A stretch of 64,000 nucleotides of DNA from Cystobacter ferrugineus (GCF_001887355.1 NZ_MPIN01000002.1:620001-684000); one strand, 5' to 3'; positions 39,298-49,932 are shown, counted from the first letter of the stretch. A program made the numbers and translations. The notes: generated by a model from the letters alone, not told the origin.

Positions 39298-41688
39298 ATG
39301 ACGATGCGGATCCGCAAAGTGGCAGTGCTGGGCGCGGGAGTGATGGGCAGTGGCATCGCCGCGCACCTGGCCAACTCGGGTGTTCGCGCTCTCCTCCTGG
39401 ACATCGTGCCGCCCAAGGCGGCGCCCGGCGAGGACACGGCCTCCAAGGCGTTTCGCAACAAGTTCACGCTGGGCGCCCTGGCCAACCTGCGCAAGCAGAA
39501 GCCCAGCCCCATCACCACCGAGCAGGCGCTGGGCGCGCTGGAGATCGGCAACCTCGAGGACGACATCGGGCGCATCGCCGAGTGTGACTGGGTCATCGAG
39601 GTGGTGAAGGAGGACCTGGCCGTCAAGCAGGCCCTGTTCGCCAAGGTGGAGCAGCACGCGCGCAAGGACGCCATCATCAGCTCCAACACCTCGGGCCTGT
39701 CCATCAAGGGCATGCTGGAGGGCCGCGGCCCCGAGTTCCGCAAGCGCTTCCTCGTCACGCACTTCTTCAACCCCGTGCGCTACATGAAGCTGCTGGAGCT
39801 CGTCGCGGGCCCGGAGACGTCGCCCGAGGTGATGAAGACGATCCACCAGTTCGGCGAGGAGGTGCTCGGCAAGGGCGTGGTGTACGGCAAGGACACCACC
39901 AACTTCATCGCCAACCGCATCGGCACCTACGGGATGATGCGGGTGCTCGCGGACATGCAGAAGGCGGAGCTGACCATCGAGGAGGTGGACAAGATCTTCG
40001 GCCCCGCCATGGGCCGCCCCAAGTCGGCCGTGTTCCGCACCGCGGACATCGTGGGCCTGGACACCTTCAGCCACGTGGCCAAGAACTGCTACGACACGCT
40101 CGCGCACGATGAAGAGCGCGAGGTGTTCGCCGCCCCCGACTTCCTCAAGAAGATGGTGGAGAAGGGGATGCTGGGCGACAAGACCGGCGGCGGCTTCTAC
40201 AAGAAGGACAAGGCCTCGGGTGGCAAGGACATCCTCGCGCTGGACCTGAAGACGTTCGAGTACCGGCCCCAGGGCAAGGTGCGCTACGAGTCGCTGGGCG
40301 CGGCCAAGGACGTGGAGGACGTGCGCGAGCGCGTGGCCACGGTGATGCGCGGCCAGGACAAGGCGGCGAAGTTCGCCGAGCGCGTCACGCTGGACACGCT
40401 CGCCTACGCGAGCCGCCGCATTCCGGAGATCGCCGACGACGTGGTCAACGTGGACGGCGCCATGCGCTGGGGCTTCGGCTGGGACCTGGGGCCCTTCGAG
40501 ACCTGGGATGCCTTCGGCGTGAAGCAGGGCGTGGAGCGCATGAAGGAGCTGGGCCTCAAGCCCGCCGCGTGGGTGGAGGAGATGCTGGCCGCGGGCCGCA
40601 CGTCCTTCTACGGCGTGGAGAACGGCAAGGACACCTACTGGGACATCCCCAGCAAGTCCGTGAAGACCGTGCCGCAGAGCCCGCGCACCCAGCGCGTGGA
40701 GTACCTCAAGCGCGGCAACAAGAAGATCTCCGGCAACGACAGCGCCACCCTCTGGGACATGGGCGATGGCGTGACGCTGCTCGAGTTCCACTCGAAGATG
40801 AACTCCATCGACGACGGCATCATCGAGATGATGAACACCGCGCTCGATGAGACGGAGAAGAACTTCCGCGGCCTGGTGGTGGGCAACGACGGCGGCAACT
40901 TCTCCGCCGGCGCCAACATCTTCTCCATGCTGTGGGCGGCCAAGGCCGGCGAGTTCGAGACGCTGCGCAAGATGGCGGGCGCGCTGCAGGCGGCCAACCA
41001 GCGCATGCGCTACAGCCCGGTGCCCGTGGTGACGGCGCCCTTCAACCTGACGCTCGGCGGCGGCGCCGAGGTGGCCCTGGGCGGCAACGCCATCCAGGCC
41101 TCGAGCGAGCTGTACATGGGCCTCGTCGAGGTGGGCGTGGGCCTCATCCCCGGCGGCGGCGGCACCATGATGTTCCTGCGCAATGTCATGGGCGCGTACG
41201 CGGCGGACAAGGACTTCGATCCCTTCCCCTTCATCAAGAAGGTGTTCCTCACCATCGGCACCGCCAAGGTGGGCACCAGCGCCGAGGAAGCGCGCGAGAT
41301 GGGCTTCCTGACCGCGGCGGATGGCATCAGCGCCAACCGGGACTTCCTGTTGTCGGACGCCAAGCAGCGGGTGATTGGCATGGCCAACGCGGGCTTCCGC
41401 GCGCCGCGCCCCACGCGCTTCCGCCTGCCCGGGCCCAGCGGCTACGCCACCATCGACATGATGCTCTACGACATGGAGCTCAACGGCCAGGTGTCCGCCC
41501 ACGACCGGAAGATCGCCCAGAAGCTCGCCCGGGTGATCACCGGCGGAGACACCAGCCCCTCCGTCCTGCTGTCCGAGGAGCGCGTCCTGGAGCTGGAGCT
41601 GGAGGCGTTCCTGAGCCTCGCGGGCGAGGAGAAGACGCAGGACCGGCTGCAGTACATGCTCGAGAAGGGCAAGCCGCTGCGCAACTGA
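39298..41688 (+). CDS. fadN: 3-hydroxyacyl-CoA dehydrogenase / enoyl-CoA hydratase
   Basis: This 796-residue bifunctional beta-oxidation enzyme has the dehydrogenase part first: NAD Rossmann motif VLGAGVMGSGIAAHLANSG (about 9-27) and SSNTSGLSI. The crotonase-type hydratase part comes last (about 500-720), with GNDGGNFSAGANI and LTLGGGAEVALGG as oxyanion-hole loops. This order matches FadN rather than FadB/FadJ. Start ATG 39298, with GGGAG about 10 nt upstream; the second ATG at 39304 is also possible. fadA follows after 87 nt, and together they do the last three steps of the cycle. Confidence 0.9.
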   Translation: MTMRIRKVAVLGAGVMGSGIAAHLANSGVRALLLDIVPPKAAPGEDTASKAFRNKFTLGALANLRKQKPSPITTEQALGALEIGNLEDDIGRIAECDWVIEVVKEDLAVKQALFAKVEQHARKDAIISSNTSGLSIKGMLEGRGPEFRKRFLVTHFFNPVRYMKLLELVAGPETSPEVMKTIHQFGEEVLGKGVVYGKDTTNFIANRIGTYGMMRVLADMQKAELTIEEVDKIFGPAMGRPKSAVFRTADIVGLDTFSHVAKNCYDTLAHDEEREVFAAPDFLKKMVEKGMLGDKTGGGFYKKDKASGGKDILALDLKTFEYRPQGKVRYESLGAAKDVEDVRERVATVMRGQDKAAKFAERVTLDTLAYASRRIPEIADDVVNVDGAMRWGFGWDLGPFETWDAFGVKQGVERMKELGLKPAAWVEEMLAAGRTSFYGVENGKDTYWDIPSKSVKTVPQSPRTQRVEYLKRGNKKISGNDSATLWDMGDGVTLLEFHSKMNSIDDGIIEMMNTALDETEKNFRGLVVGNDGGNFSAGANIFSMLWAAKAGEFETLRKMAGALQAANQRMRYSPVPVVTAPFNLTLGGGAEVALGGNAIQASSELYMGLVEVGVGLIPGGGGTMMFLRNVMGAYAADKDFDPFPFIKKVFLTIGTAKVGTSAEEAREMGFLTAADGISANRDFLLSDAKQRVIGMANAGFRAPRPTRFRLPGPSGYATIDMMLYDMELNGQVSAHDRKIAQKLARVITGGDTSPSVLLSEERVLELELEAFLSLAGEEKTQDRLQYMLEKGKPLRN

Positions 41689-41775
41689 GGCGGCGGCGTT
41701 ACGGGAAGTCCCACGTCATCCAGTTTTCAAGCATTCAAGGCCCGGGGGTCGCTCCCCGGGCGAGGAGACAGACAG

Positions 41776-42948
<1,173 letters not shown>

Positions 42949-42977
42949 TTCTCTGTTGCCCGACGTGCGATGCCCCA

Positions 42978-43020
42978 CGGCCCTTCCTGGCAATCCAGGA
43001 GGGGCCGTGGTGTTTTCCGG
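42978..43020 (+). terminator. Terminator hairpin, left direct repeat of sit6 cassette
   Basis: This 43-bp element contains a 12-bp stem (GGCCCTTCCTGG with CCAGGAGGGGCC, one G-T pair), a 4-nt loop and a trailing GTGGTGTTTTCC. It lies 30 nt after the fadA stop, so it should terminate fadN-fadA. The same 43 bp with one mismatch recurs at 44553-44595 after sitI6. Confidence 0.7.
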
Positions 43021-43093
43021 GCGCCCGTCAACTTCACTTCGTCGTTCCTCGAAGAACACCTGCCATCGATCTTGGAGCGGTAGGCTGGGCCGG

Positions 43094-43786
43094 ATGAACG
43101 GCCTGCGTTACTGGGGATGCGGTCTTTCCGTGCTCTACGTCCTGCTGGGCGCTTGCGTCACCACGCCTGTCCCTGCGCAGCGGGAGGGCTTGGCGCCCAC
43201 GCCTATGGTCTCGTGGGAAGAGGCCCGAGGAGACCCGGCGTGTGTCATTCCCGCCTGCGACGAGGCGCGCTGTACGCTCTGGCGCTGTCAGACGCTGGAG
43301 GAAGAAGGCGCCGCGTCCGTGGTGTTGGCACGAGGCACGGTGGGTCTTCGTCCGCCCCCGATGGCCCATCCCGGCCGTTGGTGGGGACGTACTCTGGCCG
43401 CGCCCACGGGCGTGGAACCCGTCTTCGAGATTCCCTGGCACCACTGGAACACCCGCGGCCAGTTCGCGCGTAAGGAGCGTTCCCTTTCCTGCATCCCGCC
43501 GCCAGAGCCCCTCGAGAAACACCACATCTTCCCTCAACAACCAGAGTTGGTGAACTGGTTCAAGCTCAAGCAAATCGACATCCACGCCTACACCATTCCC
43601 CTCCCCAGAAGCTTCCACGCGGGGCTTCACAGTGGTGGTCCACAAGGAGGACAGTGGAATCAGGCCTGGAGGGAATTCCGAAAGGAAAATATAGGAGCAA
43701 CCCAGGAGGAGATCTGGCAGTTCGCGTTCACACTCATGTCGAGATTCGGTGTGAATGCTCAATTCGTGCCCTATTACTGCCGTTGA
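43094..43786 (+). CDS. sitA6: SitA6-like polymorphic toxin lipoprotein
   Basis: This 230-residue lipoprotein has lipobox VLLGAC. It looks like the myxobacterial paralogous family TIGR02269 (SitA6): CVIPACDEARCTLWRC, PWHHWNTRGQFARKERSLSC and a C-terminal DUF2380 module with EKHHIFPQ, SFHAGLHSGG, WNQAWREF and IWQFAFTLMSRF. The paired histidines suggest a His-Me/HNH-like nuclease toxin. SitA proteins are transferred to neighbouring cells through TraA/B outer-membrane exchange and kill non-immune partners. ATG 43094; sitI6 begins 24 nt after its stop. Confidence 0.85.
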   Translation: MNGLRYWGCGLSVLYVLLGACVTTPVPAQREGLAPTPMVSWEEARGDPACVIPACDEARCTLWRCQTLEEEGAASVVLARGTVGLRPPPMAHPGRWWGRTLAAPTGVEPVFEIPWHHWNTRGQFARKERSLSCIPPPEPLEKHHIFPQQPELVNWFKLKQIDIHAYTIPLPRSFHAGLHSGGPQGGQWNQAWREFRKENIGATQEEIWQFAFTLMSRFGVNAQFVPYYCR

Positions 43787-43810
43787 CAAAGGCGGCCGGA
43801 GCATCCGGAA

Positions 43811-44527
43811 GTGCGCTACTTCATCATCGAGGAAGACAAGGCGGCAGGCTACACGGGCTCCATCGACGGCACTCACAAGTGGGGACTCCCAGGTGTTTTT
43901 CGTTGTCCCACCTGCCAGTCTACCTGGGGCGATAACTCCAGAGCATATCCCTCGGTGGACCTCACTCCAGTGGCTTCGCTCGCCGATTTCGAGGAGGTGC
44001 GCGCCGAGCCCATCGAAGAGTATGAACGCTTGTGCGCGCTGGTCCGTCCCCTGCTCCCTCCAGACGCTCTGCCGGAACCAGGAATGTCGTTAGGACCCCT
44101 CGTGGGGCGAGCAACGGGGCGCTTTGGAGCGCTTTCATCTCCTTGGCCATGGTGGCTGTTGCTTCAACGTGAGGCCCTCGAAAAGCTCCAGGCCGAGGGA
44201 GTTCGAGGGCTCAAGGGTTGCCCTCATCAACTCCACTTCCACCAGCGCCAGCCCCCCGAGTTGCTCGAACTGGAGTTTCTCGACGCGGGCCGTCTGCATC
44301 CAGACTGCCTGCCACCCGACCGCAAGCCGCCTTGCGCTCGCTGCGGTCGTGAAAGGCGGACCTTACCCAAGAGCCGGTTGCTGGACGCCTCCACGATTCC
44401 CGTTCACCTCGACCTGTTCAGGTTGGTGGACTTCTCCACCGTCATTGTCTGCACCGAGCGCTTCGTCGACGCCTGCCAGCGACTGAGCCTGGATGGCGTC
44501 GCCTTCCATGCTCTCCCGGTACGATGA
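43811..44527 (+). CDS. sitI6: SitI6-like double-CXXCG immunity protein
   Basis: This 238-residue protein is of the myxobacterial double-CXXCG paralogous family (TIGR02264-like). The first zinc pair is FRCPTCQSTWG near residue 31, the second PPCARCGRERR near residue 178. It shows the usual start MRYFIIEED and the ending FSTVIVCTERFVDACQRL. It should protect the cell from SitA6. The start is GTG 43811 with GGAG 9 nt upstream. It has no signal peptide, as expected for immunity in the recipient cytoplasm. Its stop is followed within 26 nt by the second copy of the 43-bp terminator repeat. Confidence 0.85.
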   Translation: MRYFIIEEDKAAGYTGSIDGTHKWGLPGVFRCPTCQSTWGDNSRAYPSVDLTPVASLADFEEVRAEPIEEYERLCALVRPLLPPDALPEPGMSLGPLVGRATGRFGALSSPWPWWLLLQREALEKLQAEGVRGLKGCPHQLHFHQRQPPELLELEFLDAGRLHPDCLPPDRKPPCARCGRERRTLPKSRLLDASTIPVHLDLFRLVDFSTVIVCTERFVDACQRLSLDGVAFHALPVR

Positions 44528-44552
44528 GTTCTCGCTGTTATCTGCTTCCCTG

Positions 44553-44595
44553 CGGCCCTTCCTGGCATTCCAGGAGGGGCCGTGGTGTTTTCCGG
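44553..44595 (+). terminator. Terminator hairpin, right direct repeat of sit6 cassette
   Basis: This is the second copy of the 43-bp element at 42978-43020, differing at one loop base. It lies after sitI6 and ends only 3 nt before the ATG of the P1 peptidase, so that gene has almost no leader of its own outside the repeat. Confidence 0.7.
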
Positions 44596-44598
44596 CTC

Positions 44599-45852
44599 AT
44601 GAACCTCCGCGTCTTCGTCCCTTTGGCCGCGCTGTTCCTGCTGGGTCTTTCCCCGAGTCCCTCGAAGGAGGACACCGCTCCCCGGAAGCCCCGGGCGCGC
44701 GAGCTGGGCATCACCTTCGGTGGCCAGGCGGGCCCGCTCGATGCGATCACCGACGTGCCCGGGGTGGAGGTGGGTCAGACAACGCTCGTCTCCGGCGAGG
44801 GCAAGCTCCGGGTGGGCAAGGGCCCGGTGCGCACGGGGGTTACCGCGGTGCTGCCTCGGGGCCGGGCCCGGCTGGCCGAATCCGTGTTCGCCGCCACCTA
44901 CGCCCTCAACGGCAATGGCGAGATGACGGGTACGCATTGGGTGAACGAGTCGGGTCTGCTCGCGGGTCCCCTCATGTTGACCAACACCAACAGCGTGGGG
45001 GTGGTGCGCGACGCGGTGGTGTCCTGGGGCGTCCAGCATGGCGCGGCGTGGGAGCTGGCCCTGCCGGTGGTGGCGGAGACCTATGACGGCCTCCTCAATG
45101 ACATCGATGGGTTCCACGTGAAGGCGGAGCATGCCGTGCGGGCTATCGACGGAGCGCGCGGGGGGCCGGTGGCCGAGGGGAACGTGGGCGGCGGCACGGG
45201 GATGATCTGCCACGGCTTCAAGGGAGGGATTGGAACGGCCTCGCGCCGGCTGCCCGTTTCGCTCGGGGGCTACACCCTCGGCGTGCTGGTGCAGTGCAAC
45301 TACGGCAGCCGCTCCCGCTTCTCGGTGGAGGGGGTTCCGGTGGGTGAGGAGATCAAGGATCTCTTGCCCTGTCACACGGGGAACGAGGCGCCTTCCTCCG
45401 CGTTCACCAAGGATTTGAAGCCCTGCGCCCAGAGAGCGGAAGTCACCCCCCGCGCCGTGTCCGAGGGCCTGGGCTCCATCATCGTGCTGGTGGCCACGGA
45501 TGCGCCGCTGCTGCCTCATCAGTTGGGCCGCATCGCCCGCCGCGTGCCGCTGGCCATCGGGAAGATGGGAGGACTGGGCGAGGACTCCTCGGGCGACATC
45601 TTCCTGGCCTTCTCCACCCAGCCGGCGAAGCCGCCCGCCGGGAGCCGGGTGGCCGAGGTGGGCTTCCTGGACAACGAGCACCTCAACCCGCTCTTCGAGG
45701 CGACGGTGCAGGCCACACAGGAGGCCATCCTCAATGCCTTGCTCGCCGCGGAAACCCAGACAGGGGCGGATGGCGTTCGCGTGTTCGCCCTGCCGCATGA
45801 CCGGCTCACCGAGGCCTTGCGCAAGTACGGACGACTGCCGCCCGTGCGTTAG
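44599..45852 (+). CDS. P1 family peptidase (DmpA-like)
   Basis: This 417-residue exported N-terminal-nucleophile hydrolase is of the DmpA/L-aminopeptidase D-esterase type. The leader MNLRVFVPLAALFLLGLS suggests export. Family blocks: LDAITDVPGVEVGQ, NGNGEMTGTHWVNESGLL, NVGGGTGMICHGFKGG, and the self-cleavage site GLGSIIVLVATDAPL, where Ser293 becomes the new N-terminal nucleophile. Start ATG 44599 sits 3 nt after the terminator repeat and lacks an obvious ribosome site. It may be leaderless, or its promoter may lie in the repeat. Confidence 0.88.
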   Translation: MNLRVFVPLAALFLLGLSPSPSKEDTAPRKPRARELGITFGGQAGPLDAITDVPGVEVGQTTLVSGEGKLRVGKGPVRTGVTAVLPRGRARLAESVFAATYALNGNGEMTGTHWVNESGLLAGPLMLTNTNSVGVVRDAVVSWGVQHGAAWELALPVVAETYDGLLNDIDGFHVKAEHAVRAIDGARGGPVAEGNVGGGTGMICHGFKGGIGTASRRLPVSLGGYTLGVLVQCNYGSRSRFSVEGVPVGEEIKDLLPCHTGNEAPSSAFTKDLKPCAQRAEVTPRAVSEGLGSIIVLVATDAPLLPHQLGRIARRVPLAIGKMGGLGEDSSGDIFLAFSTQPAKPPAGSRVAEVGFLDNEHLNPLFEATVQATQEAILNALLAAETQTGADGVRVFALPHDRLTEALRKYGRLPPVR

Positions 45853-45880
45853 GGATTGAGCCTCGACGCCGGATGGAGCG

Positions 45881-47902
45881 TCAGGGGCTCGTACCGTAGA
45901 ACTCCGCCGTCGCCAGGTAGCCCGTGTTGCTGTCTCCCCCCGAGACAAGCACCTTGCCGTTGGCGAGCAGCGTCGCCTGGTGCCAGGCGCGCGTCGTGGT
46001 CATGGAACCGGCGGAGCTCCAGGTGCCGGTGGCTGGATCGTACACCTCCGATGTCTCCATGTAGCCGCCGCTGTTGAGTCCCCCGAGGATGAGCACCTTG
46101 CCATCGCGCAGCCGTGCCTCCTGATGCAGGTAGCGCTTGGAGACGAGAGAACCGGTGGCGCTCCAGGTGCCCGTGGCCGGGTCATACACCTCTGCTGTCG
46201 CCAGGTAGCCACTGGTGCCATTGGCTCCCCCCGCGACGAGCACCTTGCCGTTGAAGAGCAGCGTCGCCGTATGTTCGTAGCGCGCGGCGGTCATGGCTGG
46301 GAGAGGGCTCCATTGGTCCGTGGCCGGGTCGTACTCCTCCACCGTCGACAGGTAGCCACCGCTGTTGACTCCTCCCGTGACGAGCACCTTGCCATCGGGC
46401 AGCAGCGTCGCCCGATGTTCATGGCGCGCCGAGGTCATGGAGCCGGTGGCGCTCCAGGTGCCCGAGGCCGGGTCATACACCTCCGCCGTCGCCAGGTAGT
46501 TCCCCGTGTGTCCTCCCGAGACGAGCACCTTGCCATCGGGCAGCAGCGTCGCCTGATGCCAGGCGCGCGGTGCCGCCAGGGCGCCGGTGGGACTCCAGGT
46601 GCCCGAGGCCGGGTCGTACAGCTCCGACGACGCCGTGTATCCACTGTTGCCGCGCCCCCCCACGACGAGCACCTTGCCACCGGGCAGCAGTGTCGCCGAG
46701 TGCAGGTAGCGTCCCGAGAGCATGGATGTCGTGGGGCTCCACTTGCCCGAGGCCGGGTCGTACAGCTCCGACGAGGCCGTGATGCCGCCGTTGCCGTTAC
46801 CCCCCGCGACGAGCACCTTGCCACCGGGCAGCAGCGTCGCCGTGTGCGAGTAGCGTGACGTGGCCATGGAGCCCGTCGCGTGCCAACTCGCGGGGGTGCC
46901 CCAGATGGGGCTCTTGGAGACGCACAACGCCAGACTGCCCGTGTTCTGCCCACCCCGGCCGTCCTTCACCGTCACGTTCAACTGGCAGTTGTTGCAGGCC
47001 GCGGTGGGCAGGTCCGAGGGCGTGAAGGTCGTGCTGGCGGTGCTCGCGTTCGTGAATCCGCCCGCACACGTGGCGCTCCACTGATAGCTCAGGCTGTCGC
47101 CATCCGTGTCGGTAGCCGAGACGGACAGCGTCGTCTGCTGTCCCACGTCCAGCCAGGATTGGGAGGAGGTGAGAGCCACCACCCTGGGTGCGGAGTTGAA
47201 GCCCACCTTCACCTCGGCCGCTCCGCTGCCCGCCGACACCGTCACCGTGAGGCTCACGGTAAGGGCCGCGCCGCGCGAGTCGCTCACCGTGAGCGACAGG
47301 TTCACCGGGGCTTGGAAGGAGGGCGCCGTCCAGGTGGTGCTCGCCTGGGTGGGGGCGGAGAAGCTGCCCGAGGCGGCCGTCCAGGCGTAGCTCACGGTAT
47401 CGCCTGGGTTGGGGTCATGGGCGCTCACCGACAGGGAGACCGTGCCGCCCGGGGCCACGGTGGTGGGATTGGCCACCAGGGAGTCGACGACGGGCGCCTC
47501 GTTGGTGAAGGGAGGGGGGATGGAGACGTCCTGGAGGGTGAGGGTCACCAGGCCAGTGGCTCCCGCGGTGACGGTGACGTCCTCGGCGCGGCCCTCGTAG
47601 CGCAAGGTGTTGGAGGCGGTGAAGGCTTGGGCCAGGAAGGTGCGGTGCTCTCCCGCTGGGATGTCGCCGATCACGCCGCCCCAGGTGCCATCGGTGAGCA
47701 CCAGGTCGGTGGACAGCGAGGCCATGTCGGAGCTGGAGACGGTAACGGTGACACGCGAGATGTCACCCTGCACGGCCGAGGGCGTGGCGATGGCCAGCCG
47801 CATCGAGCCGGTGGGGGACACGTTGGAGGGAGGGGGGCTGCCACAGCCGGCGAGCAACGCCAGCACGAGTGGAAGGAGCGCGGAGAGACGCAGCGGAGAC
47901 AC
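45881..47902 (-). CDS. Kelch-repeat lipoprotein with Ig/PKD-like domains
   Basis: This 673-residue surface lipoprotein has lipobox LLAGCG. Residues 30-130 are a beta domain. Two Ig/PKD-like domains follow (about 135-360, with DPNPGDTVSYAW and DTDGDSLSYQW). Six to seven kelch blades of about 49 residues (HTATLLPGGKVLVAGG, ELYDPASGTWSPTGSM) run from about 375 to the end. The near-identical blades suggest expansion by duplication. Start GTG 47902 has AAGGAAG upstream. It probably binds or senses surface glycans; no enzyme motif is seen. Confidence 0.88.
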   Translation of the reverse strand: MSPLRLSALLPLVLALLAGCGSPPPSNVSPTGSMRLAIATPSAVQGDISRVTVTVSSSDMASLSTDLVLTDGTWGGVIGDIPAGEHRTFLAQAFTASNTLRYEGRAEDVTVTAGATGLVTLTLQDVSIPPPFTNEAPVVDSLVANPTTVAPGGTVSLSVSAHDPNPGDTVSYAWTAASGSFSAPTQASTTWTAPSFQAPVNLSLTVSDSRGAALTVSLTVTVSAGSGAAEVKVGFNSAPRVVALTSSQSWLDVGQQTTLSVSATDTDGDSLSYQWSATCAGGFTNASTASTTFTPSDLPTAACNNCQLNVTVKDGRGGQNTGSLALCVSKSPIWGTPASWHATGSMATSRYSHTATLLPGGKVLVAGGNGNGGITASSELYDPASGKWSPTTSMLSGRYLHSATLLPGGKVLVVGGRGNSGYTASSELYDPASGTWSPTGALAAPRAWHQATLLPDGKVLVSGGHTGNYLATAEVYDPASGTWSATGSMTSARHEHRATLLPDGKVLVTGGVNSGGYLSTVEEYDPATDQWSPLPAMTAARYEHTATLLFNGKVLVAGGANGTSGYLATAEVYDPATGTWSATGSLVSKRYLHQEARLRDGKVLILGGLNSGGYMETSEVYDPATGTWSSAGSMTTTRAWHQATLLANGKVLVSGGDSNTGYLATAEFYGTSP

Positions 47903-47997
47903 GGGACTTCCTTGTCTGGGAAAAAGGCCACACGCGAGGTGGCTCCGCGCGCAGTGTAGACCAGCCCACCTCCGCTTGTTCAGGGGCGACGCGCCCG

Positions 47998-48378
47998 TCA
48001 CCAGCCTCCGTAGGGGACGGTGATGGCCTCCATGAAGTGACCCGAGGGATCCTGGAAGTAGACCCCTCGGCCCCCGTCGTGGGTGTTGATCTCACCGGGG
48101 TGCTGGCCGTGCGGGTCGGCCCAGTGCTCGATCCCGCGCTCGCGGATCTTGGATATCAGCGCGTCGAACACGTCGTCCGATACGAGGAACGCATAGTGCT
48201 GGCCGGGGAAGTCGGCGCTGGATTCGATGTAGTCGAGCGACACCCCGTCATCCAGCTTGACTGCCTGGAAGGGCCCGAAGGGTTGCGGCTCGGGCAGCCC
48301 GAGGAGCTCGGCGAGGAATCGCGCGGAGCGCACCTTGTCCTTCGCGGCGATGATCGTGTGGTTGAAACGGACGGTCAT
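47998..48378 (-). CDS. VOC family (glyoxalase-fold) protein
   Basis: This 126-residue single VOC domain starts MTVRFNHTIIAAKDK. It has a metal-ligand-like His at NHT, a conserved FLAELLGLPEP, and the C-terminal GRGVYFQDPSGHFMEAIT typical of the glyoxalase/bleomycin-resistance fold. It is probably a dioxygenase-like or resistance-type enzyme, with the substrate unknown. The upstream open frame is discarded because the VOC fold begins at this ATG. Confidence 0.85.
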   Translation of the reverse strand: MTVRFNHTIIAAKDKVRSARFLAELLGLPEPQPFGPFQAVKLDDGVSLDYIESSADFPGQHYAFLVSDDVFDALISKIRERGIEHWADPHGQHPGEINTHDGGRGVYFQDPSGHFMEAITVPYGGW

Positions 48379-48617
48379 GGATGGGTCCTTTTTGGCGAGC
48401 ACCTCCATGCCACTGGATGGCCCGCCAGCGTCACGGGGTGCATGCTTCGAGCCCAGCCGCGCACGGAGAAGAGGATGCCTTCCGCGTGCATCAGCCGGAC
48501 CTGGTGCCTGAAGACGCGGGCCCAGAACGACAGCGTCGTCAGCAGCATGACGAGTCCCGAGCACTCTCCGTTGGTGGCGCGTTCACCCGGGGTGGGGCCC
48601 TGTCGGGGTCGCCTGGC

Positions 48618-48944
48618 TCAGTTGCGCGGGCTCGTGGCGTTGGTCTGTGGCGCGCTCCGCTGGGCCACCGATGCTGCCTCCTCCTCCTCCACGGCGATGA
48701 TCTCGCCTCCCACCGCGGTCGACACCGCGCCAGTCGAGACCTTCATCTCCGAGTCCTTCGGCTCGCACACGCACCCGGCGGAGTTCCTGATGATGACCAC
48801 CCCGGTCAACTTCATGCCCAGCTCCTCGCAGTTCGTGACGCACTCCGTGGCGCGCTCCTTCGGTACCTTGGTGTAGGCGGCCGGCGTCGTTGTCAGACAA
48901 CCCGTGGACAGCAGACAGCACAGCATCGCAAGCGTGTGGCGCAT
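48618..48944 (-). CDS. Small lipoprotein, unknown function
   Basis: This 108-residue lipoprotein has lipobox LLSTGC and start MRHTLAMLCC. The mature part has four further cysteines (CVTNC, CVC) around EELGMKLTGVVIIRNSAGC, so disulfides are likely. An acidic run EEEEA lies in the C-terminal tail. ATG 48944 is preceded by GGGGGA. I do not recognise the family; similar small Cys-containing lipoproteins are frequent in myxobacteria. Confidence 0.75.
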   Translation of the reverse strand: MRHTLAMLCCLLSTGCLTTTPAAYTKVPKERATECVTNCEELGMKLTGVVIIRNSAGCVCEPKDSEMKVSTGAVSTAVGGEIIAVEEEEAASVAQRSAPQTNATSPRN

Positions 48945-49039
48945 CGTGAGTCCCCCTGGGTAGTGGTGGAGGCTCTCGCTTCTGCTCGGGCGTGGACGCC
49001 TTGTCAATGTCCTTGCCCCCCTGTGTCCGTTCCTCCGCG

Positions 49040-49894
49040 TCAGGAGTGAGGGCCCGCGGACAGCATCATCTTCCTCCATCGCCGCCGCGCTCCCGCCACC
49101 AGCAGGCGCTGGTAGAGGGTGGGCAGCAGGCGCTGCAACAGGTCGATGACCACGGCGTCCGTGCCAATGAGCAGGCGCCGCCGGTTCTTGTGGATGGCGG
49201 AGAGGATGTCGGACGCGGCGCGCTCGGGCGTGGTGGAGAAGAGCTTCTCGAAGTCCGCGGAGGAGTCCGGCCCCACCCAGCCCTTGCGGGGGATGCTCCG
49301 GGCGCTCCGGGCGATGTTGGTCTTGATGCCGCCCGGGTGCACGCACGTGACGCCAATGGGGAGTCCCTCGACCTCCAGCTCCTGGCGCAGCGCCTCGGTG
49401 AAGCCCTTCACGGCGAACTTCGCGGCGTTGTAGGCCGCCTGGGTCGGCACGGCGATGAGCCCGAAGACGCTCGAGATGTTGACGATGTGGCCCTCTCCCG
49501 CCGCCTTGAGGTGCGGCAGGAAGGCCTTGGTGCCGTGCACCACGCCCCAGAAGTTGATGTTCATGAGCCACTCGAAGTCCTCGTATCGGGTGTCTTCGAT
49601 GGTGGCGCCCAGGGCGACCCCGGCGTTGTTGATGACGAGGTGGACCGCGCCCAGCTCCCGCGCCACCTCGTCGGCCCAGGCGTGCACCGCTTCCCGGTGG
49701 GCGACGTCCACTCGCGCCGTGTGCACCTGCACACCGTGGCCCCGGCACTTCTCCGCCGTCTGGGCGAGGCCCTGCTCGTTCACGTCGGAGAGCGCCACAT
49801 GGCAGCCGTTGCGCGCGAGCAGCTCGGCCGTCGCGCGGCCGATTCCCGAACCCGCGCCCGTGATGGCCGCGACCCTTCCCTTCACCGACTTCAT
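49040..49894 (-). CDS. Short-chain dehydrogenase/reductase
   Basis: This 284-residue classical SDR has cofactor motif TGAGSGIG (about 12-19), NNAG, catalytic Ser in NISS and YNAAK as the YxxxK. It ends with an extended C-terminal helix region typical of SDRs acting on lipophilic substrates. It starts 38 nt after the P450 stop on the same strand, so the two are probably co-transcribed and may act in sequence on one compound. Confidence 0.9.
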   Translation of the reverse strand: MKSVKGRVAAITGAGSGIGRATAELLARNGCHVALSDVNEQGLAQTAEKCRGHGVQVHTARVDVAHREAVHAWADEVARELGAVHLVINNAGVALGATIEDTRYEDFEWLMNINFWGVVHGTKAFLPHLKAAGEGHIVNISSVFGLIAVPTQAAYNAAKFAVKGFTEALRQELEVEGLPIGVTCVHPGGIKTNIARSARSIPRKGWVGPDSSADFEKLFSTTPERAASDILSAIHKNRRRLLIGTDAVVIDLLQRLLPTLYQRLLVAGARRRWRKMMLSAGPHS

Positions 49895-49932
49895 GGGCTG
49901 ACTCCGCTTGGGTGTGGTGTGTTCCCGCCTGC

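Noticed and set aside
44599-45852. P1 peptidase as part of the sit toxin cassette
   Set aside because: It lies outside the direct repeats, is a normal exported N-terminal-nucleophile peptidase, and has no immunity-like partner.
48375-48548. 57-codon minus-strand frame ending in ATGA overlap with the VOC gene
   Set aside because: The overlap is suggestive, but composition is ordinary, no ribosome site is seen and nothing is recognisable; too short to support.
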